DNA of 50,997 bases from Actinomycetes bacterium (GTDB lineage: Bacteria > Actinomycetota > Actinomycetes > Actinomycetales > Microbacteriaceae), in NCBI GenBank assembly GCA_023428065.1, contig JAEYZI010000008.1, positions 1 to 50,997 of the forward strand, given 5' to 3'. How positions within the stretch are numbered: position 1 is the stretch's first letter; every line of letters starts with the position of its first letter. The notes under the pieces were generated by a model, which was not told the DNA's origin, made no database searches, and saw nothing but the letters and a program-made list of their open reading frames with translations. This document shows, piece after piece, positions 7,383-13,298 of this stretch. Made by a program: the position numbers and the translations under genes.

Positions 7383-7739
7383 GTGCAGATCGTCCAGAAC
7401 ATCCTCCTCGCGACCCACGTCTTCGGGCTCGCGATCATCGTCGGACCCTTTATCCTGCAGATGCGCAAGCGCGAGGGCTTCGCGACGGGCCTCGTGCTCA
7501 CGGGCGCGATCATCCAGCTCGTGACGGGTCTCGCGCTGGTCGGGATCGGCGAGGCCGTGCTCGACCGCGACTACAACTCGGTCAAGATCGCCGTGAAGCT
7601 CGGCATCGCGCTCATCGTGCTGATCGGCGCGATCGGCGCCCGCGTCGCGGAGAAGAAGGGCCGGCCCGTGATGCCGTGGTTCCACACCGCGGGCGGCATG
7701 GCGGCCGTCAACATCCTCGTCGCCGTGCTCTGGCGCTGA
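7383..7739 (+). CDS. Small integral membrane protein, four hydrophobic segments, unknown function
   Basis: The 118-residue protein starts at GTG 7383, with a strong AAAAAGGAG ribosome site at 7368-7376. Four hydrophobic stretches are visible (NILLATHVFGLAIIVGPFI, LVLTGAIIQLVTGLALVGI, LGIALIVLIGAIGA, AAVNILVAVLW). I do not recognise a catalytic motif; short four-helix proteins of this type are common in Actinobacteria. It is 21 bp after the CDF transporter on the same strand and likely in its operon. It is convergent with the next gene, with only 4 bp between. Confidence 0.75.
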   Translation: MQIVQNILLATHVFGLAIIVGPFILQMRKREGFATGLVLTGAIIQLVTGLALVGIGEAVLDRDYNSVKIAVKLGIALIVLIGAIGARVAEKKGRPVMPWFHTAGGMAAVNILVAVLWR

Positions 7740-7743
7740 CGCG

Positions 7744-8109
7744 TCAGCTCGCGCGCGGAACCTGCCCGATCTCGGTGTAGACGGGCAGGCCGCGTTCGCG
7801 CGCGATCCGCACGTCCTCGTCGGCGCCCGCGGATTCGCCGGGGAGGCGCAGCACGGCGTCGCAGTGCTCGAGCAGCCGCGAGGCCGTCTCGTACATGACG
7901 TCGGGCTCGCCGTCCTTCTCCGCGTCGCCTCCGAGCTCGCGGATGGTCGGCAGCGCGACCCATTCGCCGATCATGGGCACGTGGCCGAGCCGGTAGAGGG
8001 GCGCGGATGCCGCCTCGAGGCGCCGCAGGTTCGCCGCGATGCGCGCGGGGTCGCCGCCGGTGCCGGAGCGGTAGGGGCCGGCGATGAGCACGAGCATGGA
8101 TTCCGTCAT
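7744..8109 (-). CDS. DUF4406 / nucleoside deoxyribosyltransferase-like protein
   Basis: The 121-residue protein begins with LVLIAGPYRSGTGGDP, the glycine-rich loop of the nucleoside 2-deoxyribosyltransferase-like fold, followed by helix NLRRLEAASAPLYRLGHVP and a late CDAVLRLPGESAGADEDVRIA segment that keeps the acidic pair expected near the active site. It may bind a nucleoside or nucleotide, but the reaction is not known. ATG 8109 follows TACACT (8121-8116) by six bases (leaderless). It is divergent from the DeoR regulator and shares its AACGT-rich intergenic region, so it may be its target. Confidence 0.7.
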   Translation of the reverse strand: MTESMLVLIAGPYRSGTGGDPARIAANLRRLEAASAPLYRLGHVPMIGEWVALPTIRELGGDAEKDGEPDVMYETASRLLEHCDAVLRLPGESAGADEDVRIARERGLPVYTEIGQVPRAS

Positions 8110-8115
8110 GCCGGG

Positions 8116-8143
8116 AGTGTAACGTTAAACGTGTAGAAACGTG
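8116..8143. promoter_or_regulatory. Divergent promoter and putative DeoR operator with three AACGT units
   Basis: AACGT occurs at 8121-8125, 8128-8132 and 8138-8142; the last two sit in identical AAACGTG words ten bases apart, one helical turn. TACACT on the minus strand (8121-8116) serves the DUF4406 gene. The repeats lie just before the DeoR gene, so autoregulation is likely. This is inference from repeat placement only. Confidence 0.45.
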
Positions 8144-8164
8144 CATAAACCGGAAGGAGTGCGA

Positions 8165-8902
8165 ATGCTCGCTGAGCAGCGCAAGGCCCACCTCCTCGAG
8201 CTCCTCGCGCGCGACGGCCGGATCGTGGCGAAGGACGTCGCCGTCGAACTCGGCATCTCGGAGGACTCCGTGCGCCGCGACCTTCGCGAGCTCGCGGATG
8301 CCGGGCTCGCGCGCCGGGTCTACGGCGGCGCCCTCCCCCTCGCCGCCGACGAGCCGCACTTCGCCGACCGCACGGAAGATCCGGCCAAGGAACGCGTCGC
8401 CGAGGCGGCCCTCGCCCTGCTCGAGCCCGGCATGACGATCGCCCTCGACGGCGGGACCACGAGCCTCGCGCTCGCCCGCCGCATCCCGAGCGGCACGGGC
8501 CTCACGATCGCGACGCCGAGCCCCCACGTGGCGGTCCGCGTCGCGGAGCACTCCGACGCCGAGGTCGTGCTGCTCGGCGGGCGGCTCGGACGCCACTCGA
8601 TGACCTCGGGCGGTGCGCTCGCCCTCGAGGCGATCGCGCGCATCGGCGCCGACCGCTTCCTGCTCGGCGCATCCGGCGTGCACCCCGAATTCGGCGTCAC
8701 GACCGACGACCCGGACGACGCCGCCGTCAAGCGCGCCCTCGCGCGGGTCAGCCGCGAGACGCACCTGCTCGCCCACGGGGAGAAGCTCGGGGCGCGAGCG
8801 CGGCATCCCGTGCTCGCCCTCGACGAGCTCGCGAGCGTCGTCGTGCCCCCCGCGGAGCGCGCCGCGGCGCGCACCCTGCTCGGCCCGCGACTCGTCCGCT
8901 GA
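8165..8902 (+). CDS. DeoR/GlpR-family sugar-responsive transcriptional regulator
   Basis: The 245-residue protein has an N-terminal DeoR winged helix (QRKAHLLELLARDGRIVAKDVAVELGISEDSVRRDLRELADAGLARRVYGGALP) and a C-terminal DeoRC sensor domain with the phosphosugar loop DGGTTSLALA, the LLGGRL strand and a late LLAHGEKLG segment. Family members are usually repressors released by a sugar phosphate. ATG 8165 is chosen over ATG 8141 because GGAAGGAG (8152-8159) is correctly placed and the conserved MLAEQRK start follows. The ligand is unknown; the neighbouring nucleotide-fold protein hints at nucleoside or sugar-phosphate metabolism. Confidence 0.87.
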   Translation: MLAEQRKAHLLELLARDGRIVAKDVAVELGISEDSVRRDLRELADAGLARRVYGGALPLAADEPHFADRTEDPAKERVAEAALALLEPGMTIALDGGTTSLALARRIPSGTGLTIATPSPHVAVRVAEHSDAEVVLLGGRLGRHSMTSGGALALEAIARIGADRFLLGASGVHPEFGVTTDDPDDAAVKRALARVSRETHLLAHGEKLGARARHPVLALDELASVVVPPAERAAARTLLGPRLVR

Positions 8903-8907
8903 GCGGT

Positions 8908-8921
8908 CCGGCTCGAGCCGG
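8908..8921. terminator. Putative terminator palindrome between convergent deoR-family gene and tadA
   Basis: CCGGCTCGAGCCGG is a perfect 14-base palindrome in the 22-bp gap between two convergent stop codons. It could form a short, tight hairpin on either strand; no T tract follows. Confidence 0.4.
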
Positions 8922-8924
8922 CCC

Positions 8925-9395
8925 TCAGAGCTCGGACGCGCGCGCGTCGGCGAAGAAGCGCGTGAGGAGCGCGGCGCACTCGGCCTCGAGCACGCCCGGC
9001 ACGACCTCGGAGCGGTAGGGCAGCCGGCGGTCGCGCAACAGGTCGTGCACGCTGCCCGAGGCCCCCGCCTTCTCGTCCCACGCGCCGAAGACGACGCGCG
9101 GGATGCGGGCCGCGAGGATCGCGCCCGCGCACATGACGCACGGCTCGAGCGTCACGACGAGCGTCACGTCGTCGAGATGCCAGTCGCCGCGCACCTCCGC
9201 CGCGCGCCGGATGGCGACGACCTCCGCGTGCGCCGTCGGGTCCGCGTGCTTCTCGCGCTCGTTGCGCCCGTGCGCGAGCACCGTGCCGTCGGGCGCGAGC
9301 ACGACCGCGCCGACCGGCACATCCCCCGACGCGAGGGCGAGCTCCGCCTCGGCGAGCGCGAGGCGCATGGCCTCTTCGTCGGTGCTCGAGGGCAT
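8925..9395 (-). CDS. tadA: tRNA adenosine(34) deaminase
   Basis: TadA converts A34 to inosine in tRNA-Arg(ACG). The 156-residue protein has the zinc deaminase motifs: HAE (TAHAEVVAIRRA, ligand His and catalytic Glu) and PCVMC (LEPCVMCAGAIL, two ligand Cys), plus the N-terminal MRLALAEAELA helix and the GHN-like GRNERE loop. Length matches the bacterial family. ATG 9395 is six bases after TAGGCT (9407-9402), so the mRNA is leaderless. Its promoter is interlocked with that of upp. Confidence 0.93.
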   Translation of the reverse strand: MPSSTDEEAMRLALAEAELALASGDVPVGAVVLAPDGTVLAHGRNEREKHADPTAHAEVVAIRRAAEVRGDWHLDDVTLVVTLEPCVMCAGAILAARIPRVVFGAWDEKAGASGSVHDLLRDRRLPYRSEVVPGVLEAECAALLTRFFADARASEL

Positions 9396-9407
9396 AGATT
9401 GAGCCTA
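9395..9407. promoter_or_regulatory. Interlocked leaderless promoters of tadA and upp
   Basis: The 17-base inverted repeat CATAGATTGAGCCTATG (9393-9409) holds both start codons at its ends. TAGATT (9395-9400) precedes upp ATG 9407 by six bases, and TAGGCT (9407-9402) precedes tadA ATG 9395 by six bases. The first base of each start codon is also the first base of the -10 hexamer of the opposite gene. Only 11 bp separate the start codons. Confidence 0.7.
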
Positions 9408-10039
9408 TGCGAGTGCACGTCGCGGACCATCCGCTCATCACCCACAAGCTCACGGTCCTGCGCGACGAGCGCACCCCGTCGCCCGTGTTCCGCGCCCTCG
9501 CCGAGGAGCTCGTGACCCTGCTCGCCTACGAGGCCACGCGCAACGTGCGCACGACCGAGGTGACCGTCAAGACGCCCGTCGCCGAGACCACGGGCCTCGC
9601 CATCGCGACCCCGCGTCCGCTCGTCGTCCCGATCCTGCGCGCGGGACTCGGGATGCTCGAGGGCATGGTCAAGCTCGTCCCGACGGCCGAGGTCGGCTTC
9701 CTCGGCATGGTGCGCGACGAGGAGACCCTCGAGCCGACGACCTACGCGGAGCGGCTGCCCGACGACCTCTCGAACCGCCAGTGCTTCATCCTCGACCCGA
9801 TGCTCGCGACGGGCGGCTCGCTCGGCGCCGCGATCGAGTTCCTCTTCGCACGCGGCGCCGTCGACGTGACCGCCGTGTGCCTCATCGCCGCCCCCGAGGG
9901 GCTCGACGCGGTGCGCAAGGCCACCGAGGGCCGCGAGGTCACGATCGTGATCGGCGCCCTCGACGAGAGGCTCAACGAGAAGGGCTACATCGTGCCGGGC
10001 CTCGGCGACGCGGGAGACCGCCTCTACGGCCTCGTGTAG
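9407..10039 (+). CDS. upp: Uracil phosphoribosyltransferase
   Basis: Upp salvages uracil to UMP using PRPP. The 210-residue protein is standard length and shows VVPILRAGLGMLEGM, the PRPP-binding motif DPMLATGGS, and the C-terminal uracil-binding segment GYIVPGLGDAGDR. It is cytosolic and usually dimeric or tetrameric with GTP activation in many bacteria. ATG 9407 is leaderless (see promoter 9395-9407). Upp and tadA are commonly divergent neighbours in Actinobacteria. Confidence 0.95.
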   Translation: MRVHVADHPLITHKLTVLRDERTPSPVFRALAEELVTLLAYEATRNVRTTEVTVKTPVAETTGLAIATPRPLVVPILRAGLGMLEGMVKLVPTAEVGFLGMVRDEETLEPTTYAERLPDDLSNRQCFILDPMLATGGSLGAAIEFLFARGAVDVTAVCLIAAPEGLDAVRKATEGREVTIVIGALDERLNEKGYIVPGLGDAGDRLYGLV

Positions 10040-10073
10040 CGGTCGCACACTGTTACGTCACTTTTCGTCGTAG

Positions 10074-10103
10074 TTGACACACGGCGTAACGCTCGCCCAG
10101 ACT
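10074..10103 (+). promoter_or_regulatory. Sigma70-type promoter of the cysteine-codon leader peptide
   Basis: A perfect TTGACA -35 (10074-10079) is followed after 18 bp by CAGACT (10098-10103), and ATG 10111 begins seven bases later. The mRNA is therefore predicted to start at or next to the leader peptide start codon. This is the clearest -35/-10 pair in the window. Confidence 0.65.
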
Positions 10104-10110
10104 CGTGGGC

Positions 10111-10212
10111 ATGACCGTTCACGCGCGCCCCACGACCTCCTTCGAGGCCCTCGGGATCGCCGGCATGATGATGCCGGTGCGCGCTGGTCTGTGTTGTCGA
10201 ATGTGCGCCTGA
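10111..10212 (+). CDS. Leaderless short ORF (33 residues) with terminal Cys codons, candidate leader peptide
   Basis: The ORF runs from ATG 10111 to TGA 10210-10212. It ends in residues GLCCRMCA, with Cys codons 28, 29 and 32 clustered just before the stop. A hairpin inside the ORF (CCGGCAT 10160-10166 with ATGCCGG 10171-10177) precedes these codons, and another seven-base inverted repeat (10256-10262 / 10273-10279) follows. Leaderless ORFs with Cys-codon tracts act as cysteine-responsive attenuators in mycobacteria; this one fits that design. It is 147 bp upstream of the preferred start of a winged-helix regulator. Peptide function beyond translation is doubtful. Confidence 0.6.
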   Translation: MTVHARPTTSFEALGIAGMMMPVRAGLCCRMCA

Positions 10213-10359
10213 GTCGCCCCTCGCCCGAGTGAACCACCCATGGTGAACTCCCCGACATCCGGCTCCGATCGCCCGGATGGCGCCTCCCGCCTCGACAGCT
10301 CCCGGCCCGACGCCTCGCTCGACGACGCGTCCGCCGACACCTCGCAAGGATTCGACGAC

Positions 10360-11079
10360 ATGTCTCTCGCCACCCTCGACACCCTCCGTCCCCCGACCCG
10401 TCCCTACCCCGTCCCGCGCGCCGCGGAGCAGCAGGCTCCCGAGGCCGAGCGGCCCCGCATCCGCGCCGTCCCCGAGGGCACCGAGGCCCGCGGCTTCGCC
10501 CTCTACGTGGGCGTCGACGAGGTGAAGGCCGCCGCCGCCGGCGTCTCGCTGCCCCAGCTCGTCGAGGCCATCAAGCGCACCGTCGCCGAGCTCGTCCCCG
10601 ACGCCGAGACCTACGCGGCCGTCGCCCTCGCCCCGCGCGGTGCGGGCGGCCGCGACGTGGAGGTCGTGCGCCTCGCGCTGCAGGACCCCGCCGCGCTCGC
10701 GAAGCACCGCCAGAGCGCGGCCCCCGCCGAGGCGCCGGAGCCGCGGGGCGGCGTCGTCATCGACATCTCGCGCAAGCGCGTGCAGCTCGACGGCGAGACC
10801 GCTCCGCTCACCTACAAGGAGTTCGAGCTCCTGCAGTTCCTCGTGCTCCGCGAGGGCCGCACGATCGAGCGCGCCGAGATCATCTCGACGCTCTGGGCCG
10901 ACGGCGGCGACGACGTGCCGAACGAGCGCACGATCGACGTGCACGTGCGACGGCTGCGCTCGAAGCTCGGCGCCTACGAGGACATCGTGCGCACGGTGCG
11001 CGGCTCGGGATACCGCTTCGACCGCCACGCGGACGTCACGATCCGCTGGGCCTCGACGCCGTCGCCCGACGTGTTCTAG
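10360..11079 (+). CDS. Winged-helix (OmpR/PhoB-type C-terminal domain) transcriptional regulator without receiver domain
   Basis: From ATG 10360 the protein is 239 residues. The C-terminal third is a Trans_reg_C winged helix: GGVVIDISRKRVQLDGE, LTYKEFELLQFLVLREGRTIERAEIISTLW, then the recognition helix RTIDVHVRRLRSKLGAYEDIVRTVRGSGYRF. The N-terminal part has no phospho-receiver; it holds a conserved LYVGVDEVKAAAAGVSLPQLVEAIKRTVAEL segment of unknown role. AAGGA at 10346-10350 supports ATG 10360. The same frame is open back to ATG 10240, which would add 40 low-complexity residues. The gene lies behind a Cys-codon leader peptide and may therefore respond to cysteine supply. Confidence 0.8.
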   Translation: MSLATLDTLRPPTRPYPVPRAAEQQAPEAERPRIRAVPEGTEARGFALYVGVDEVKAAAAGVSLPQLVEAIKRTVAELVPDAETYAAVALAPRGAGGRDVEVVRLALQDPAALAKHRQSAAPAEAPEPRGGVVIDISRKRVQLDGETAPLTYKEFELLQFLVLREGRTIERAEIISTLWADGGDDVPNERTIDVHVRRLRSKLGAYEDIVRTVRGSGYRFDRHADVTIRWASTPSPDVF

Positions 11080-11112
11080 CCCGAGGTCGGGGGTGCGGCG
11101 TAGCGTCGCGCC

Positions 11113-11799
11113 ATGGACGTCATCATGGTTCCCGGCTTCTGGCTGCGCGGCGACTCGTGGGACGAGGTCGTGCCGGTGCTCGAGCAGGCGGGGCATCGCG
11201 CGCGTCCCGTCACGCGACCGGGTCTCGCCCCCGGCGCCGACCCGGCGTCCGTGACGCTCGCGGATCAGGTCGACGCGATCGTCTCCGAGATCGACGAAGC
11301 GGATGCGCCCGTCGTGCTCGTGGGCCACTCCGGCGGCGGGCCCCTCGTGTACGCGGCCGCCGAGCAGCGTCTCGACCGCGTGGCGCGCATCGTCTACGTC
11401 GACACCTGGCCGCTGCCCGACGGCATGGCCAACAACGACGAGCTGCCGGTGGTCGACGGCGCCGTGCCCCTCCCCGACTGGGAGGCGATGGACGAGGCCG
11501 ACGTGCGCGACCTCGACGAGGCGGTCCGCGCGCGGTTCCGCGAGCGGGCGGTGCCGGAGCCGGCGGCCACGGCGCGCGAGCCGCAGCGACTGAGCGACCC
11601 GCGCCGCCGCGGTATCCCGACGACCCTCATCGCGACGTCCCGCAGCGAGAGCGAGTACCGCGAGTGGTTCGAGAGCCCCTTCTTCTCCGAGCTCGCCGCG
11701 CTCGAGGACGTCACGTGGGTCGAGCTGCCGACGGGGCACTGGCCCCAGTTCACGAGGCCCCGCGAGCTCGGGGCGGCGATCGTCGCGGCGATCAGCTGA
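11113..11799 (+). CDS. Alpha/beta hydrolase
   Basis: The 228-residue protein starts MDVIMVPGFWLRGDSW, with a strand-plus-oxyanion loop, and has the nucleophile elbow GHSGGG (VVLVGHSGGGPLVYAA) and a C-terminal His (LPTGHWPQF). This is the alpha/beta-hydrolase fold of the short esterase/salicylate-esterase-like type; substrate unknown. ATG 11113 is six bases after TAGCGT (11101-11106), so leaderless. Its last 8 bp overlap the end of the convergent EamA transporter gene. Confidence 0.85.
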   Translation: MDVIMVPGFWLRGDSWDEVVPVLEQAGHRARPVTRPGLAPGADPASVTLADQVDAIVSEIDEADAPVVLVGHSGGGPLVYAAAEQRLDRVARIVYVDTWPLPDGMANNDELPVVDGAVPLPDWEAMDEADVRDLDEAVRARFRERAVPEPAATAREPQRLSDPRRRGIPTTLIATSRSESEYREWFESPFFSELAALEDVTWVELPTGHWPQFTRPRELGAAIVAAIS

Positions 11800-12661
11800 G
11801 CCGCACGCGCCGTCGCGCCGCGGGGAGCTGCCCGAGCAGGATCCCGCCGAGCACGAGCGCGATGCCGAGCACCTGCGCCGCCGCGAGCGATTCGCCCCCC
11901 GCGAGCACGCCGAGGAGCACCCCCGTCACGGGGTTGAGCAGCCCGATGACACCCACCGCCCCCGCGCTCAGGTGCTGGAGCCCGTGGAACCACGCGACGT
12001 TGGCCGCCGCCGTTCCGATGAGGGTCACGAAGGCGAGCCCCGCCCAGCCGGTCGCGTCGAGCGCCGGCGGAGCACCCTCGACGGCGAGCGCGACGACGAG
12101 CAGCAGCGCGCCGCCGAACAGGAGCTGCCACGCGCTCGCCATGACGGGCCGCGCGGTTCCGCCCCAGCGGCGGGTGAGCACGTAGCCGAGCGACGACGAG
12201 ACGAGGCCCGCCGCGGATGCCGCGACACCCCATCCGTCGATCGCGCCGAGCCCGCCCGCGACGAGCAGCAGCACCCCGAGCATGCCGACACCCGCCCCCG
12301 CGATGACGCGCAGCGCCGGGCGCTGCCCGAGCAGCGCCCACGCGAAGGCCGCGAGCACGAGAGGGGACGCCGCCATGATCGAGGACGCGATGCTCGTGGG
12401 CAGCAGTTGCGCGGCGACGTAGAGCAGCAGGAAGAACCCGCCCACGTTGAGCACGCCGAGGAGGGCCACCCGCCCCCACTCCCGCCCGTGGGGGCGGGCC
12501 CGTGCGATGAGCAGCAGAACGAGGCCGGCGGGCAGCGCGCGCAGGGCCGACCCCCACAGCGGGCTGTCGGCGGGCAGGGTGTGCTGGGTGACGAAGTAGG
12601 TCGCACCCCACGCGATGGGGGCGATCGCGGTGATGAGGGCAGCGCGCCAGTTAACTTCCAT
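11792..12661 (-). CDS. EamA-family (drug/metabolite superfamily) exporter
   Basis: The 289-residue protein has ten hydrophobic segments in two five-helix EamA repeats (first from ITAIAPIAWGATYFVTQHTLP, second from GLVSSSLGYVLTRRW). The Y-x-x-x-x-x-LP and final LNPVTGVLLGVLAGGESL patterns are typical. It probably exports a small metabolite; the substrate is not readable. Its start codon sits inside a 20-base palindrome that should be the operator of the divergent MarR regulator. Its 3' end overlaps the convergent hydrolase by 8 bp. Confidence 0.87.
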   Translation of the reverse strand: MEVNWRAALITAIAPIAWGATYFVTQHTLPADSPLWGSALRALPAGLVLLLIARARPHGREWGRVALLGVLNVGGFFLLLYVAAQLLPTSIASSIMAASPLVLAAFAWALLGQRPALRVIAGAGVGMLGVLLLVAGGLGAIDGWGVAASAAGLVSSSLGYVLTRRWGGTARPVMASAWQLLFGGALLLVVALAVEGAPPALDATGWAGLAFVTLIGTAAANVAWFHGLQHLSAGAVGVIGLLNPVTGVLLGVLAGGESLAAAQVLGIALVLGGILLGQLPAARRRVRLS

Positions 12662-12670
12662 GGAAGATAA
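12651..12670. promoter_or_regulatory. MarR-type operator palindrome
   Basis: TTAACTTCCATGGAAGATAA is a 20-base inverted repeat with one mismatched pair and a perfect 12-base core (12655-12666). It covers the start codon of the EamA gene and lies about where the -35 of the MarR gene should be (its -10 TACTAT is at 12688-12693). Binding would repress both genes. Confidence 0.65.
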
Positions 12671-12699
12671 AAGCGGCGGGGCGCGGTTACTATTCCCGC

Positions 12700-13200
12700 A
12701 TGCCCCGCGACCACGTCGACCGCATCCAAGAGCAGTGGCGCGTGGAGCGTCCCGACCTCGACGCGTCGCCCCAGGGGGTCATCGGCCGCCTCCACCGCGT
12801 CGGCGACCACCTCCGCGAGGAGCTCGTCGCCGTCTTCCGGAAGCACGGCCTCGGAGAGGGCGACTTCGACGTGCTCGCCTCGCTGCGGCGCACGGGAGAG
12901 CCCTACGAGCTGCCCGCGGGCGAGCTCGCCGAGCACACGATGGTCACGTCCGGCGGGATGACGAAGCGCCTCGACCGCCTCGAGCAGGCCGGCCTCGTCG
13001 CGCGCCGCGTCGACGCGGACGACGCGCGTGTGCGGCGGGTGCGCCTCACCGAGCACGGGCGCGACGTGATCGACGAGGCGTTCGCCGATCACATGCGCAA
13101 CGAGGCGCGCCTGCTCGAGGGCCTGCCGGCATCCGATCGCGACGCGCTCGTGCGGATCCTGCGCGACTGGCTCCTGCGCCTCGAGGATCCCATCGACTGA
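12700..13200 (+). CDS. MarR-family transcriptional regulator
   Basis: The 166-residue protein has the MarR winged helix: LREELVAVFRKHGLGEGDFDVLASLRRTG, helix-turn-helix LAEHTMVTSGGMTKRLDRLEQAGLVARRVD and the wing DDARVRRVRLTEHG. N- and C-terminal helices form the dimer interface. ATG 12700 follows TACTAT (12688-12693) by six bases, so the transcript is leaderless. The 20-base palindrome between this gene and the EamA exporter is the probable binding site, giving a classic MarR/exporter pair that responds to the exported compound. Confidence 0.9.
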   Translation: MPRDHVDRIQEQWRVERPDLDASPQGVIGRLHRVGDHLREELVAVFRKHGLGEGDFDVLASLRRTGEPYELPAGELAEHTMVTSGGMTKRLDRLEQAGLVARRVDADDARVRRVRLTEHGRDVIDEAFADHMRNEARLLEGLPASDRDALVRILRDWLLRLEDPID

Positions 13201-13210
13201 TCGTGTATCA

Positions 13211-13226
13211 GGCCGCGTCCGCGGCC
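13211..13226 (+). terminator. Putative hairpin terminator after the MarR gene
   Basis: GGCCGC (13211-13216) and GCGGCC (13221-13226) flank a four-base loop 10 bp after the MarR stop. There is no T tract. The next gene starts 98 bp after the MarR stop with its own ribosome site. Confidence 0.4.
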
Positions 13227-13298
13227 CTCCTCCCCCATGCGGACAGATTCCGCCGGCGACCCGCCACTCGGCCGCCGCTCGCGAGAGGAGAACCGGAT

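Noticed and set aside
10240..10359. Longer N-terminus for the winged-helix regulator from ATG 10240
   Set aside because: No ribosome site before it, and the 40 extra residues are low-complexity Ser/Asp/Pro; kept as an alternative rather than the main call.
12615..13298. Upstream extension of the calpain-like frame, giving 761 residues
   Set aside because: It would run through the MarR gene and its terminator; ATG 13299 has a good ribosome site and the extension is Arg-rich shadow.
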